From: Nepenthes gracilis
Lineage: Eukaryota > Streptophyta > Magnoliopsida > Caryophyllales > Nepenthaceae
DNA: 64,000 nucleotides
Assembly: GCA_033239525.1 (NCBI GenBank)
Contig: BSYO01000009.1
Span: 11,987,299-12,051,298 of the forward strand
Reading direction: 5' to 3'
In this document: positions 13,701 to 26,500 of the stretch, one piece after another
How the letters are laid out: each line of letters opens with the position of its first letter
Position numbering within the stretch: the stretch's first letter is position 1
Program-made: the position numbers and the translations under genes
Notes under the pieces: model-generated
The model's database searches: none
The model's input: the letters and a program-made list of their open reading frames with translations, nothing else
Told to the model about the DNA's origin: nothing

Positions 13701-15046
13701 TAGTTGAGCAAATGTCGGTCCATCTTTTGTTCAAGATTTGAGAAGTTGAATGGATATGGGCCTATCAAATTCTGTACTTTTGACTGGACATAGATCCGGT
13801 CAAGTCCATCCTTCCAAAGTGCTCCATTTCTATGCTTGTAATGAGATTTTTCTTTGACTTTCCAATGCCTCTGTTTCTTCAATTTCATCCTATTGATTTC
13901 TGTTGAATAGTGAAAATGAAAAATAAAAACATAGGAGAGTGGTGGTTCTCTTCAGATCAATTCTTTGGTTTTTGATCTGGTTGTATGAATGAGCCTTTTT
14001 TTCCTCTTCAATGAGAACAATTTAGATGATGCTAGTATGATCAGTGGGTTTTGCGCTTTGCACCCATGCAGGACTAGAGGTGGGGGTTATTGGTACGTTT
14101 ATGAACTCCTTACACAAGTTGGTGAAATTATTGGACGTAGTGACGGTTTGATTTGGGTATCCAGTTTTATAGTGGCTTATGGAGGACACAGAAATAAACA
14201 ATATGCAAAACACAGTGGAAGAGGGCAGAGAGTTGATTAAAAACCTAGAATGCGTTGGCAACAAACACCATACAGTTTTATGATAGCTTTTTGGGGACCA
14301 ATATCTCTTCTCGGCCTGCAAAAGGGGAGGTAAACAGAAAAAGGCTACCTGCTTATAAACTTCTCAAAGAAATTGTGGAACTATTCAACTCCTGGGGGGA
14401 AAACCCATTTTCCTTCTGGATTGGTCCTGGAGGTTGGGGTGAATGCCTATGTTGTGGAGTTAATGGGTCATAACAGTAAACAACAATGAACATCCCAGTT
14501 GACTTGCCATTTTTTCTGAGTTGCACTCTGTATGAGCATAAACTGCTAGTTTCAATCACATTATGTATGAAAATGATAAAGAATTGAAACTTGACATCAC
14601 TCCTGGGCTCTTCAAACCCCTCCCCTTTAAAGGGGGGTGATTGGTCTAATTTCACTTTCTGTACAATTGTATCCCATTGACAATATTCTTTGGTTTTGGT
14701 ACATAACAACTTGTATAAACAAGGTATGGCAATTATGAGTTTTTGGTTCTGCCATTTGGAGATCGCAAAATTGTGCCTTGAGTGAAATTGAGGTCATGTC
14801 GCAAAATGGCAACAAAAGTCGGCTCAACTGGTGCATAATTTTTTTTTTCCTTGTTTTTTTCTCAATTATCAAGAACTTTATCTAAGTGATTTAGATGATT
14901 GTAATTTGTTTAACTGGATCGTGCATATTTTGTGCAGGTATTTGATGGGCCCAGACATGGACTTTGTAAAGTTCTTTGGAAAGAATAATGATGTTGATAC
15001 ACTGGCTGATGGGGTAATTACAGAGATAAAGCAGTACAAGAAGTAA
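1504..15046 (+). CDS. HCC1: SCO1-type mitochondrial copper chaperone, HCC1-like (3' part of gene)
   Basis: SCO proteins sit in the mitochondrial inner membrane and deliver copper to the CuA site of cytochrome c oxidase subunit 2. Four exons join in phase: 1504-1716, 2415-2504, 2753-2885 and 14938-15046, giving the last 181 residues plus a stop. The thioredoxin-like core is complete. The copper-binding CPDIC motif lies at 1659-1673, a [10 protein letters not shown] block in the second exon, and the conserved ligand histidine of VDHSIVM at 2872-2874. The C-terminus ([10 protein letters not shown], ending in a lysine-rich tail) is typical of the family. Having both cysteines argues for the HCC1 rather than the HCC2 paralogue, which lacks them. 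The exons with the transit peptide and transmembrane segment were not found and probably lie left of the window. The last intron is about 12 kb. No frameshift or stop is seen, so the gene is probably functional. Confidence 0.9.
2415..2504 (+). CDS. HCC1: HCC1-like exon
   Basis: Acceptor GCAG at 2411-2414; donor GT at 2505. This 90-nt exon is phase 1 to phase 1 and encodes the [12 protein letters not shown] strand typical of SCO proteins. It joins the previous exon as ...DK-I-K-G-K... Confidence 0.9.
2753..2885 (+). CDS. HCC1: HCC1-like exon with copper-ligand histidine
   Basis: Acceptor AG at 2751-2752; donor GTATGT at 2886-2891. It encodes the [11 protein letters not shown] and YRVYYMK blocks and VDHSIVM. 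It ends after two bases of a Met codon that is completed 12 kb downstream. Confidence 0.9.
6015..7995 (-). mobile_element. Solo LTR, about 1.98 kb, minus orientation
   Basis: The segment starts TGTCATGACCC and ends GGGATATTACA, so it has TG...CA ends and imperfect terminal inverted repeats. It is flanked by the 5-bp direct repeat CTAAT (6010-6014 and 7996-8000). A TATA-like box for minus-strand transcription (TATTTATA on the plus strand) lies at 7625-7632, which gives the orientation. No coding frame and no second LTR are found, so a solo LTR left by recombination is the simplest reading. The length and the TGTAATATCCC-type start resemble long-LTR Gypsy elements (Tekay/Del), but the clade is not proven. 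Confidence 0.75.
8322..8758 (+). repeat. 5' LTR of the old Copia-type element
   Basis: It is bounded by TGTCAT...ATGACA. It is about 115 bp longer than the 3' LTR because of a pyrimidine-rich stretch near 8620-8720 that is shorter or absent in the 3' copy. Confidence 0.7.
8762..8774 (+). other. Primer-binding site (initiator-Met tRNA type)
   Basis: TGGTATTAGAGCA differs at one base from the usual plant Copia TGGTATCAGAGC-type site and lies a few bases inside the 5' LTR end. Confidence 0.65.
11358..11679 (+). repeat. 3' LTR of the old Copia-type element
   Basis: Homologous to 8322-8758 over most of its length, with many substitutions and deletions. It is followed at once by the CCCAT target duplication. 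Confidence 0.7.
14938..15046 (+). CDS. HCC1: HCC1-like last coding exon
   Basis: Acceptor GCAG at 14934-14937 after a T-rich tract. The first base completes the split Met codon, followed by Y-L-M-G-P. It encodes [10 protein letters not shown] and the lysine-rich C-terminus; the stop is TAA at 15044-15046. Agreement of the phase and the family sequence supports splicing from 2885. Confidence 0.88.
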
Positions 15047-18000
15047 GCAGTTATGGATATTTCTGGAGCATTATTTTGCTCCCTCTACTTGAGGTACTAA
15101 TCCCAGAAATATGAGTTTATTTACTTTGACCATTGCTGAATAATTTCTATCTATAGCTACCAACCTAACTTGCGGACTGGGATCTTGAAGCAATGAAGAG
15201 AATTGCATACAATGCATCAGTTTTGTCTTTTATAATGAATTAATTGTTGAGAGTTTATAATGGCACATTTTAATAATTGATCAACTAGTATACTCTTGAA
15301 AAATGACTGCATATTGTTAATGCTACGAAAGACATGTTACTTTATACGTAGTGTTGGGCAATGAGGCAAATAGTAGATGCTGATTCTCATATTGTGTATT
15401 ATAAGGCTAATTGGCAAAATATTTCGGTGCTGCTGCTGTTTGGTTGGATAGTTTGGATTCTGCTATGGCTGCTTTTGGCCATAAAATTGTCCCAACTCCC
15501 AAGGCTTTTATGCCTTGCGAGGGGGAAGTTGTGTCAGTTAAAAAGTCTGGGCTTCTGCTACCCTTCCGATGGGAAATGATTTGCCTTCAACTGATTAAGC
15601 TGCAACAAGGGAAAGATGTCTGTAAAATTTCTTCAATTCTATTTTTATTCAAGTAGACCATTTAATTAAAGAAGTAAATCCATAGATGTGTCACTATTTA
15701 GGGAAAAAACAACTAAAGAAAATAAGATAGTGTTATAATCTTGGGGGTCACAGATTATTGTCTAACTGATGGTTTGATTCTCTGGGATCATTCAGCAATT
15801 AGATTGTGCAAGTCTATGATGCACTGTGAAGTTTCCGTGGGATCATTGGTTGCTGTCAATTTTATTCTTGATTAAATTTTTTATATGGAAGTAGTTTGGC
15901 CGAATGGAATGAATGCCTACATAACATGCCACCGACTTCCACCACGTGAGGTCAGATTCTGTCACCAGAATTCTTGGGATGAAAGATTTAACATTATTCA
16001 AACTAGCCATCAATATGAATGGTACAATAAGGTGTTTATATAATACAATAGCAGATACTTGATCATGCTCAGTTTCTGAATATGGTACAGTAAGTCACCT
16101 TTGATGAGCTGCATAATTTGCCTACAATTCACTGGAAAAGTCGTTCTTTTGTTTGCAGCAGGTGATCCTTGAATGGAGTTGTGCATTAAAATGCCATTAC
16201 AATTACATTTTCCAATGATATTTACCTGTATTAATAATAAAAGTAAAGATTATATCCCAACTCAAAAGGGCAATGCGAATCTTTTTTTTCTTTTAAACAT
16301 GCATACCATATTTTATCACCCCACATTCATGCGAGTGTTCCAAGGCAGGGTGGGATTTTTCTTTGCCTTCTTCCAAAACTTTGCCATTTGCCTCTGAGTC
16401 TACTAGAACCGTCCGACATATACAAAATCACCGAAAGGGTGCTAAAAATTCATCACAGAACTTTGCCCCCTTATTTTCTAATATTTCCTGTAAGGGGTGA
16501 AAGAATGAATGAGTATGAACTTTTAAGCTGTAAGTGTCTCTCAATCCAACAGTTTGACTCCAAACCTCCTTTGGTCCCAGTCATTCTTTTTCTTCAATAT
16601 TTCCTTTCGTTTGCCGCTGCTCCCTTCTCCACTCTAGCTGTGGCCAGCACGTATAGCCTTTGCCCAGCATCATTTCTCCTCTTTGGTTTGCACCACTGAT
16701 CACTCTAGCTACCGCTAGTAGCATGCAGCTGACCTCCAACACTGACACCACTCCTATGCCAAGTAATTAGGCCTCGAACACCTTCACTGATTTGGTCATG
16801 ATACCGCTAAACTGGAACACCTACACAATCGTTGCTGATGCTCTAACACGGTGTTAACACATCTACTGTCCTAGCACTCTGGAGAGACCATTGTAATAGC
16901 TCTTCCGATGCCCACTCTCACTGACGTGTACCAAATGCGTGTGTTAAAGTTGCCAGCCACATTTGAGATTGGTATGCCGTTTTCTTGTTGGCCAGGGCAA
17001 GGTTAAGTTAAAACCGTGGAAGTGACCTAAGTTACCTAGAAATATATTGATATGAGAAGAAATTGAGGGTGATATTTGGATGACAGTCAGATGTGCAAAA
17101 TAGGCTGTCATGTCTAGACGACGGCAACTCATGAACTGTTCGTTTTTTCACGTTGTGTTGGCAAGACATGGTTATATCATGAGCCATGCTGGCGAATGAA
17201 TAAATGTCTCCTATTCAGTTGATCAATATATATATATCTATATTTATATGTAACTTTAGTTTTCACTTTGTTGCCTTTGAACCCATCACCTTTGCTACTA
17301 TTCAAAATTATTAAATTTTGTAATCTATCTTTTATATATAATCAATCTATAAAAATGAAGCACATCTCAATATTTTTAGTATTATTATTCTTTGACTTTT
17401 GTCTACTATTTGACCACCAATATTAGAAGTGTCTCAAATGATACGATCATTGCTAGTGAGGCCAAATGGTCTCAAGCTATTGTGGTGAGTATGGATAATA
17501 TCTGCTTGTTAATCTTTCATTAATATAAAAAAGTCCTACGCTCCGATTGATTGAACATGATATAGTGGTAAGAGGACAAATAATGTAATAATTTAGCTAG
17601 TGTTGAATATTCATCAAGCGCACATGATCATTGGCCACTCTGCATGAGGGGGGACATTTCTTTTTTACAGCGACTTCGAATGCCACTGCTGTCCTAACTT
17701 TGGCGGCCGGTGCAAGCAATTATGTTACTAATTAGGGTATGTATAAGTTGTACATAATCTATATGTCATGATGTATCAACTGCTTCACTTTTTTAGTGAT
17801 CTTTTTATTTACTAAAATTTGTGAAAAGTTCAAGGCAGATGGATGCCTCACTCTCCTCAAGGGTTTATAATATTTTTTTATTTTGGTAAGTAAAATGGAA
17901 TTAAATTAAAAGAAAGTATAAAAATTATATTTTAACTCCAAATATTTTATCGACTTAGAGGTAGAACATAGACGCTAGGGTATATTCCGAGCACCACCAT

Positions 18001-19392
18001 GAAACATCCATGATACTGAAAGAAAACATATAAAAGAAAAACCAGCCAAATACCACCATCCAAACCGGCCACGAGCCTTTGACCCAACCAGTTGAGAGAC
18101 TTTGCACAGCATTTACAAACCGGCATTTTGTTGCATAGTTGCATACCGGGCGAAAAGCCATCCCGACGATATGCACTCAAAGGTTTATAATAGTGGCAAG
18201 GCATGATAAAATTGGAGAAGTTCTCCAAGATTTCAAAGTCTTCTTTTAGAAAATTTATTTAGATAATAATAGTCAATATTTTTAATTTGATATATTCAAT
18301 TAATTTTTTAAATTTACTTCTCATCAATCTATATTATTGGTATGACAACTTGACAACCATAATTTTATTGGTCAAAGATAAAAGTTGTCACTAATTAACA
18401 ACAATTGGTTTAAGAGTAAATTTGATATTGTATAATATATAATTATAAGTTTGTCAGTAACAAAATAAAAAAAAATTATAAAAAAAATATTTTGTCGTTT
18501 ACACAATTTTTTGGTCCATTTTCATAATATGAAATGTGTTTATTTTGCAAGATGGTTTGAACATAGCAAAAATGGTAACGTTGTGTCAATTTATCTTTAC
18601 TATTTTTTATATAAATGAGATTATTCTATTTATATAAAGTCTTGAATTCCCATCATGGAAAGAAGACGTTTTAATAATTAGAAATATTTTTTTCAATTTC
18701 TTCAAATAGGGAGAAATAAATTATAAAATATTTTTAATATATAAGTTGGTTATACCACAAACATATCTTATAGGAAATATTTTTTATTGAGAATAAGAGA
18801 AAATTATGATTTAAATAAAATTATTATATATTAATATTTCAAGCATTATTAACAGTAACTAAAAAATCTTATTAAAGTTTTAAATATATTTATTATAAAC
18901 TCTTTTGCAACTACATAAGCAGTACATGGATGCTTCAAAAATTTAAAACTAGCAATTTGTTTTTGTAATTTTCACTCTTTTTAATCTGACATTGATCATA
19001 AAATTATATTGTATATTATTATGTGATAACCAAATATTACTATTTAATTTTTTTTAATTTGACTTTATTAATTTATAAATTAATTTTTGTTTAAACTGTA
19101 AAATACATGAATAGTTTTATTTTTAGAGTATGATAGAATGTTTTGACAAATCTAGATTATAAGCACCTTCACACATACATTTCAAATTTTGAATCACCTT
19201 CCATGAAACGTGAACTCTTTAAGTGAACAATAAATTCTGTAAGTCTCCCTCAATTTAGTTTTGAAAAATACTTAAGAGTACTCGTAGCTCTAATCCATCT
19301 TCAAATTTTAGTTTACATCGAATTATTGCAGTTGTTTTTTATATTTCTTTCTCATTTTCCGTTTTGGATATCCAATATCTCTAGACTCACAA

Positions 19393-19417
19393 ATATATAT
19401 ATATATATATATATATA
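19393..19417. repeat. AT dinucleotide microsatellite
   Basis: An uninterrupted AT run of about 25 bp in intergenic DNA. Confidence 0.9.
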
Positions 19418-20085
19418 CATCTTTTACAAGCACTCTTTTCTAACAATTAACTAATTTCATATCAAACAGTTGCTAAGTTACTAAGAAAATTTTCTAGGGG
19501 AGGCCAAAGGTAACGCGAGTGGCACTATCCGATGGAATAAATTATGATTTTAATAATTTTTTTAAAAAAAAATAAAATAAAATAGAATAGCTATTATCAT
19601 ATAACTGATATAGATATTTTGGTCATGCCGAAATCAGGAAAGTCATCTCAATCTCACCGAATGCCAAACTAAGGAAGATTACGTGCCTCAAACCAAATTA
19701 ACTATACATATACAAAGAAGTCAAATTTAGTGCAAATAAACATCAATTAGTAAGGTGAGAGATTACTAGAATGAAAGAGCCGAGAGAGCAGTGAGAGTTT
19801 TGTGAAGAAGATGGGTCAGGGATGGGTAAGTACAGTGTTTTGGAGACGAATATTTTATTATTTTTGTAAAAAAGAGGGATATACAACCGTCATATAATCA
19901 AAATATTACTTCACGTGCGTGGGCCAAAAAGGGTCAACCTTGCGCGGTCCAAAATATTAAGCCGTCATTAACACAGGCCATTATGATTCACGCCTTTGCG
20001 TTTAAATGCTAATTCAAAGAATTACTTTAGACGAATTACAGAAACACACAGTAGATTTGATAATTTTTCACGCAGTAGAACAGAT

Positions 20086-20147
20086 AATATCATATAAAAT
20101 TCTTTTTTTTTTTTTTTTTTTGGGTAAGTAAATATCATATAAAATTC
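20086..20147 (-). mobile_element. Tiny retroposon tail with 17-bp target duplication
   Basis: The 17-bp sequence AATATCATATAAAATTC occurs exactly at 20086-20102 and again at 20131-20147. The 28 nt between them are a T run followed by GGGTAAGTA, that is, a poly(A)-tailed fragment on the minus strand. A second A-run follows at 20148-20165. This is the signature of a severely 5'-truncated LINE or SINE insertion just downstream of the p23 gene. Confidence 0.6.
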
Positions 20148-20552
20148 AAAAAAAAAAAAAAAAAAGGAAAACAGAGTTGAGAATGTTCTCATTTTTGTCA
20201 AATGAAAGACAAGGCCCCCTAGGTATTTACCAACAAAAACAGAAGGCCACACGAGCGTAGGCACGCGTGCGGACACACACACACACGAAGATGTATTGAT
20301 TCCATTTCAACTCCCTAATAAAATAGAGAGAATGCTGCTGCAAGGAACAGCGACACAGACGGACAACGGGGAGCAAAACTCTTCGCTTAGGTTTCAGCCA
20401 CGACTAATCCTATCTGTAACAGTTATTTTCCCAGTAACACGTATATACACACACATGCATAAATCAGGAAATCGTCAAATCCCAGTACCTCATGCCTGTG
20501 GGCTTGCTCCAAGCAAAAAAACGAACAGCTCTTCCCTCAACCCAAAGCTTTT

Positions 20553-20587
20553 CTAGTTTCCACGAGCTTTCTCCAAGTCAGGAAGAT
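20553..20587 (-). CDS. p23 exon 6 and stop
   Basis: Acceptor GCAG at 20591-20588. It completes a Tyr codon, then encodes [10 protein letters not shown] and stop TAG at 20555-20553. The LPDLEKARG ending is characteristic of plant p23 proteins. Confidence 0.88.
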
Positions 20588-23500
20588 CTGCAATCCCAAT
20601 CATCGTTATTAATAAATCTTCTTAATCACAACAAATCAGAAGAGGGATTACATTAGTCATCATCAATTGGATAAGCTGACAGAGATTTAAGACAAAGAAA
20701 CACTTTCCTGCGTTGTTTGAACAATATTTCCCGTAAGAGGCATCTCCAGTTTCGTGTTCTAGGTAGGATTATATGTGTGTAATTTTCCCCTCGCATTTGT
20801 AAAAAGACTTCTTGTAATTTAAACCCGTTAACATATTCACAAGAGAAAAACTTCACCATTGTGCTGATTCCTCTCTTAATTTAAAAGTGCTACTGGAGAA
20901 AATTGGTGCTGTGGTACAAATACAAATGATACCAACATGTTGCCACCAACCTGTACACTGGAATAGCAATTGCTACTACAACGGCACAAAAAAAATTAGC
21001 TTGGAACTTACAGAGCATTCCTTCACCGTCACTGCTCTCTTCTTCACCATTGTACTGCATAAAAACAAAAAAGTAGAGTTGTTTCAGGACGCTAGTAACA
21101 TTTGCTTCTGACACATGGTTCATAAAACTCAAAATGGAATGAGTTCCTACCGCAGCATCATCATTGTCAGAGGCCAAACCAGCTACAGAAGATGCAAACC
21201 GTCAGTGAGATTCAAGAGGGCATGCTTTCTCTGAAAAGAATTCTAACATATGCAAGTATGTTGTTGCCAAATAGTTCATAACAAACTTGATACACACAAA
21301 CATATATATATATATATATGCACGCACAGCATTACATGCAAATGGATGCAGCAAATATGGTCAAGGCCTGCCTATATATTTAGCTGCAAATTCAATAAAT
21401 GCTAATCTGGTAGCATCCATGCAAATTCCATATTGGAGTGACCAACTACACAAGCTATGAAATGCATTAGGAAACAGATGTCAAAAACTACATCCAGTTA
21501 AACTAGAAGTTTAGCAGTTGAAAAAAACCTTATCAGGCTTCATGTATGACATCTTCAGAAACATGACAATTGCAGCAGCAGAATCGTCAAAGAAGCAAAG
21601 ACTGAACCTATGAAATATATTCACAATCATTTATCAAGGATTTATAAAATAGTGGCCATGAAAACAGATAATCTGAGCCAATATTCACAACATCTCCCAC
21701 AGCTATGTGAGTGGAGAGTGGATGACTGCATCACAACCTTTCACTAGTGTTATTAGGCAATAGCCAGCTAACTATATCTTCGACAGAGCATATCCTAATA
21801 TAACTGAGTTAAACGGTGGCAAAAAATCTTATTTGGCCTTTGTAGGAAGTCCGTACAATGCACGTGCAGTTTAACCAGCCCAAGCTGCATTACGACTTCT
21901 GAGTTCTTGTTGGCACAACACTCTAATAGCCATGATGGTAGTAGACTCTCCATCACTCCAGCTGCATTGACACTCACCACTATTCTTTCAAATGCCTAGG
22001 AAGCAGGAACATCATTTCACTGCCCTGAAGGCAGGCACCCTTTCATCAATTTCTCATCAAGCGTGAAACTCAATCCCTGGACCTAGAAAGATTATATCAC
22101 TTCATTGCTACATAAGCAGTCAAGTTTTTGAATCCCTGTCTCACTTCCTCACCTTCTAAGAAAAGGCAAGGGTCAGCATATGGAAGTTCATTCAAAAAGT
22201 TGCCACTGATTTCAAGTTGCTCAATTCTTTTCTCTGCAGCTTTAGTTTCCTCAATTAAGTATTAGCTAGATAAGGCGACCTTGATCAATCGGACGAGGAA
22301 TGAGGCTGTACAGGAATTACTTGGCCCTTTCTCTCTATGATGAATTCTATAATCTTCGACTTGCAAACTGCAGATAAAGTGATTCGACGACACATGTTAC
22401 AGGAAGTTCTCTGGTTTTTTCTTACAAGAAAACTTTGTGCCCGTCAGAGCATTTTGTTTTCCTTTATTTATTTTTCCAGCAGATTTGACTACAAATCAGT
22501 TTAGATAAGTGTCTATGCTGAACAACCCTCAGAAGAGAGGCCTTTCTGTTGGCAAACAGATGCACTCTTTGCAAACAGTAAAAATCAATGAATTGTTTGT
22601 TTCTGTTTTGCCAGTATTCCAGACAGGGTTAGTACTTGAAGAATTGAAGGCTTGGGGATTGCAGGGGAATGAGGCAATACAGAAGTTACTTGGCGCTTTT
22701 TCTCTAAGTTGGATTCTGTAATCCTCAACTTGCAAACTGCAGATAAGGTGATCTGATGACACATGCTGGAGGAAGTTCTCCAGTTTTCTTCTTACAACAA
22801 GACTTTCTGCCAGACAGAGCATTTAATTTTCTTTTTTGTTTTTTTCAAGCGGATTTGATTTCAAATCAGATTAGGTAAGTGTCTATGCCGAACAAGCTTC
22901 AGATTCCCCGTTGTCAAATAGATGCATTGAATCAGTAATAAGTTCTGTATCCTGCATTTGCTCTCTTCAGAATTGCAGGGGTTCAGGCAAGGTCAGTTCA
23001 TGAAGACTCGGAAATGGTTTGCTCAAAGCAAAAAACACGTTAACTTTTGTAGCTTGCTGCCATTTGCTGTTATATGATTAATGTGTAAAGAGTGGAAATC
23101 AGAAGCCTTTGAGAATGTGAACAAATCAACTATGGCAATTTCTTTGCAGTGGGACCCTTCCCTTTGGAACAAGGTTCTTATCCTGTTTCACAAATTGTGA
23201 TAGCTGATTTCCTTGACATTTTTCTTTCGTCATCCTTTCTTTTATCATTTAGTTGTGCATTAATTGATGTCTCCTTGGCATTTGAGTAGATTTCGACTCT
23301 CAATTTAATTGTTTATGAAAGAGTATTCCTTTACCAGGAATCATTTTTAAGTATCTCATATTACGATAGATTGCTTCTAGGTGTTATTAGGCTTATTCAT
23401 AAATTGACTTACAACGTGATTGAAAGCATATGTCTAGCATTGTGTGAAAGAGGTAGATTAGCTTTCCCCAAAAGTCCTAGACATCTCCCAGTGTACACTA

Positions 23501-26500
23501 TGAGACTATATTCCTTGAAACCCGTTTTATAATTTTGATCCATAAGAATATCTGTTGGTTTACTTCTTAACATTCAAGTTTCTTCAAACAAGTCTAAGGA
23601 ATGCTTGCATTGTGTTGCTACAATACTCTTATTAGAGCGAGAAACATCCATGCCAAGGAAGTATTTTAATACTCTGAGATAACTGTGAATTCCATCGCAA
23701 GTATTTTTTAAGCAGATCATTTCTCCGGTGGTCTCCAATCCCAATTATGTCATCAACAAAATCAATAAAAATAGTAATTTTCTGGTGGAAGAAAATTTTA
23801 TGAACAGGGCATAATCAACCTGACCTAGAAGTACCCCTGCTTCACAATTGCTCTTGGAAATCTATCAAGCCATACTCTAAGAGATTACTTGGGACCATAT
23901 AAAGATTTTCAAAGGTTGCAAATCTTTTTAGCATTGTTTTTGCTTTTAAAACCCAGTGGTATCACCATATAAACTTGCTCTTCAAGATCACCATTGAGGA
24001 AAATCATTTTTCACATCTAATTTTGATGAAGTGTCTAGCGAAGGTTTGCGGCCAAAGGTAGCAAGTCCAGTATGGTATTGAGCTTGGCAACTGAGGAAAA
24101 CATTTCTAGGTAGTTGATGCCATAGATCTAAGTAAAACCTTTTGTAACTAGCCTTACTTTGTAGCGGTTTATACTTTCATTTGGATAAAACTAGTAGCTT
24201 AATATTTCCCATGTGCAGTTTCTTTTTAGAGCATTCATCTCTTCCTAAATGGCCACTCTCCATTCTAAATTTTCTTGAGATAATGAATAAATACTATGCA
24301 GGATTTCCACATTGACAGGTTAGTAGTAAAAGCTTGGTATGTTGATGACATGCCATCATAAGAAACAAAGTTGGATACAGGGTGTTGCGTACAAGATTTC
24401 ACACCTTTCCTTAAAGCAAAAGGAATGTCAAGATTACCAAGTGAAGAGATATCAGTTTCAAGAGTATTACTTAGAACATCCAAGCTTGGGCTCAGGTTAG
24501 ATACATGGTTCTTCTGAGGGAGTGTGATCCTCTCTCTCTTTGATGGCTCTTTTCCTCCTACAGTAGAAATAAGGTCCTTGTGAGTAAAAAGTTATTTATT
24601 AGTGGGAGTTGTGTTGATTGGAATTTCTGGAGAACTAGTGGGTTAAAAATCTGAAATTTTCAGAGAGCCAATGGGAAGAGATGATGGCGGGTTTTCTGGA
24701 GAACTAAGGATGATGGAATTAAGGTCCCAAACCAAAAAAACTTCCTTCTTGAATAATATTCTCCCCCTCAATGAAAGTTTTGGGACAGTATGTTGGTTTT
24801 CAATAAATGTCAAATCCATAGATGGGTAGAATTTTCGAGTGAAAAAAGAGTAACATTTGTAACCCCTTTTTCTTGGAGAGTAGCCAAGAAATAGGGATTG
24901 ATTGCCTTCGGGTCATGTTTGCTCCAATGTTGATGGATATGGATGAATGACATACACCTGAATAGTTTTAATGGTAGGGATGAGATGATTTGAATTTCCC
25001 AGTATGATTTAAGGACATAAGAAGGTATACGACTTTCAAGACTCTTGACGGCATTCGATTAATAAGGAATGTAGCTGTGAGGATCACTTCTTCCCAAATA
25101 TGTTTGGGGAATATTAGTGGTGCACATGATAAATCTTACTGCTTCGAGGAAGTGTTCATTTTTCCATTCTGCTACTCTGTTTTGTTGAGATGTGCAACAC
25201 ACGAACTTTGATGTACTATTCCTTGATCCATCAAATATTCACTGAAGTGATCTTTTGCATTATCTGATCTTAGATCATTTGGTTGAAGTTCTTAAAAATG
25301 GCACTCCCTTCATAAGAATGGCATTTAAGTGTGATAATTAACAAATGCAATAAACTATCGAGCTTTTGAAATGTTGTTAACTCTAAAGGGTCCCCATATG
25401 TCACTATACATGACAGTGAAATGTGAATGGATGAAATAGTTTATACTCGTGGTTTTAGTTGTTTTTCACATTTTTGAATAGTTGACACACTCCACATTTA
25501 AAAACATTGGGATCAATATAATTGAACACTGTTGTAAACAATCTTTTCAAATATAAAAAATTGGGGTGACCTAATCTTATCTGCACTATAGTTTTTAGAC
25601 AAACATGGATGAACAGAATCGGAAATAATGTTGGCCACTTGGGCTTAATCTCTTGGATGATTAGGGTGGTTAAGAAGATAGAGTTTCGCACATTCCTTAG
25701 TATTGCCAATCATCCTTCATGATTCCAAGTTCCAAAATTCACAATAATTAGAGAAAAATTTAGCAATACAATTCAAATCTTTGGAGTGTTAGCAAATTGA
25801 TAATAGGCTACATGTCAAGCTAGGAACAAATAGCATGAATATTAAGATTAGGTCATTGATGATTGAAATGAACTTATAACTGCCACCTTAGACAAAGACC
25901 CATCGGCAAGCCAAACCATGAAATTTCTTGAACTGGGTTTATAAGTATGGAAGAATTCAACATTACTGATCATATGATCTAAAGCCTTTGAAGTCAAATA
26001 TCCAAGGGCTCTTGGGCATTTAAGGCCATGTGAAAGTTACCTGTTTGAGCAATAGAACCAATTCCTATGATATTTTCAGTAAGAATTGAAGAGCTAGATT
26101 GATCGTTGAACATCCTTCAAAAGAATTCAAATTGCTCTTTACTAAAAAGAGTGGTCTGGGGAGCCTGTTTTTCTTCAATTTGGGTTATCAACCAACGGAC
26201 TTCCATGGGGTTGTTTGGGCTTCCAGTTTGCTGATTTGCCATGTATCTTCTAGCATACATCCTTGGCATGTCCCAATTTGTTACAGTGATCACACCAAGG
26301 TCTTCCTTAATTCTTTAGTTTGTTGTCATGGGGATGACTAAACTGATATCTTTGCGCAGCAAGGGTAGAGCTCTCTCAGAGGCCAGTAGTGAATCCATTA
26401 TGAACCTCTTTCGGCTCTCCTCTCGGCGAACTTCAAAGAAAGTTTCCCGAAGGTGGGGAAGAGGTTTCATTCCCATTATTCTGCCTCATACTTTGTCAAG

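Larger units (their letters stand above)
2886..14937 (+). other. 12.05-kb last intron of the HCC1-like gene
   Basis: The intron runs from donor GTATGT to acceptor GCAG. It contains a solo LTR (6015-7995) and an old Copia-type element (8322-11679), together about 5.3 kb. The rest (2892-6009, 11685-14930) is AT-rich and holds no gene or repeat I recognise, apart from an A-tract near 4715-4735 and a T-tract near 13182-13198. Confidence 0.85.
15047..20552. other. Convergent intergenic region, no supported gene
   Basis: This lies between the HCC1-like stop and the p23 stop, so both 3' UTRs start here. Open frames at 15361-15656 and 16388-16699 resemble no family I know. The stretch 18.2-19.2 kb is very AT-rich. 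No clear poly(A) signal or RNA gene was recognised. Confidence 0.55.

Noticed and set aside
15361..15656. Open frames of 72 and 81 codons just after HCC1 (for example GAAAVWLDSLDSAMAAFGHK)
   Set aside because: The composition looks protein-like, but I recognise no family, the two overlapping frames disagree, and no splice or start context supports a gene. It may be a retropseudogene fragment.
20022..20282. 86-codon minus-strand open frame with a phenylalanine run
   Set aside because: It reads through the poly(T)/poly(A) retroposon tails and has no recognisable content.
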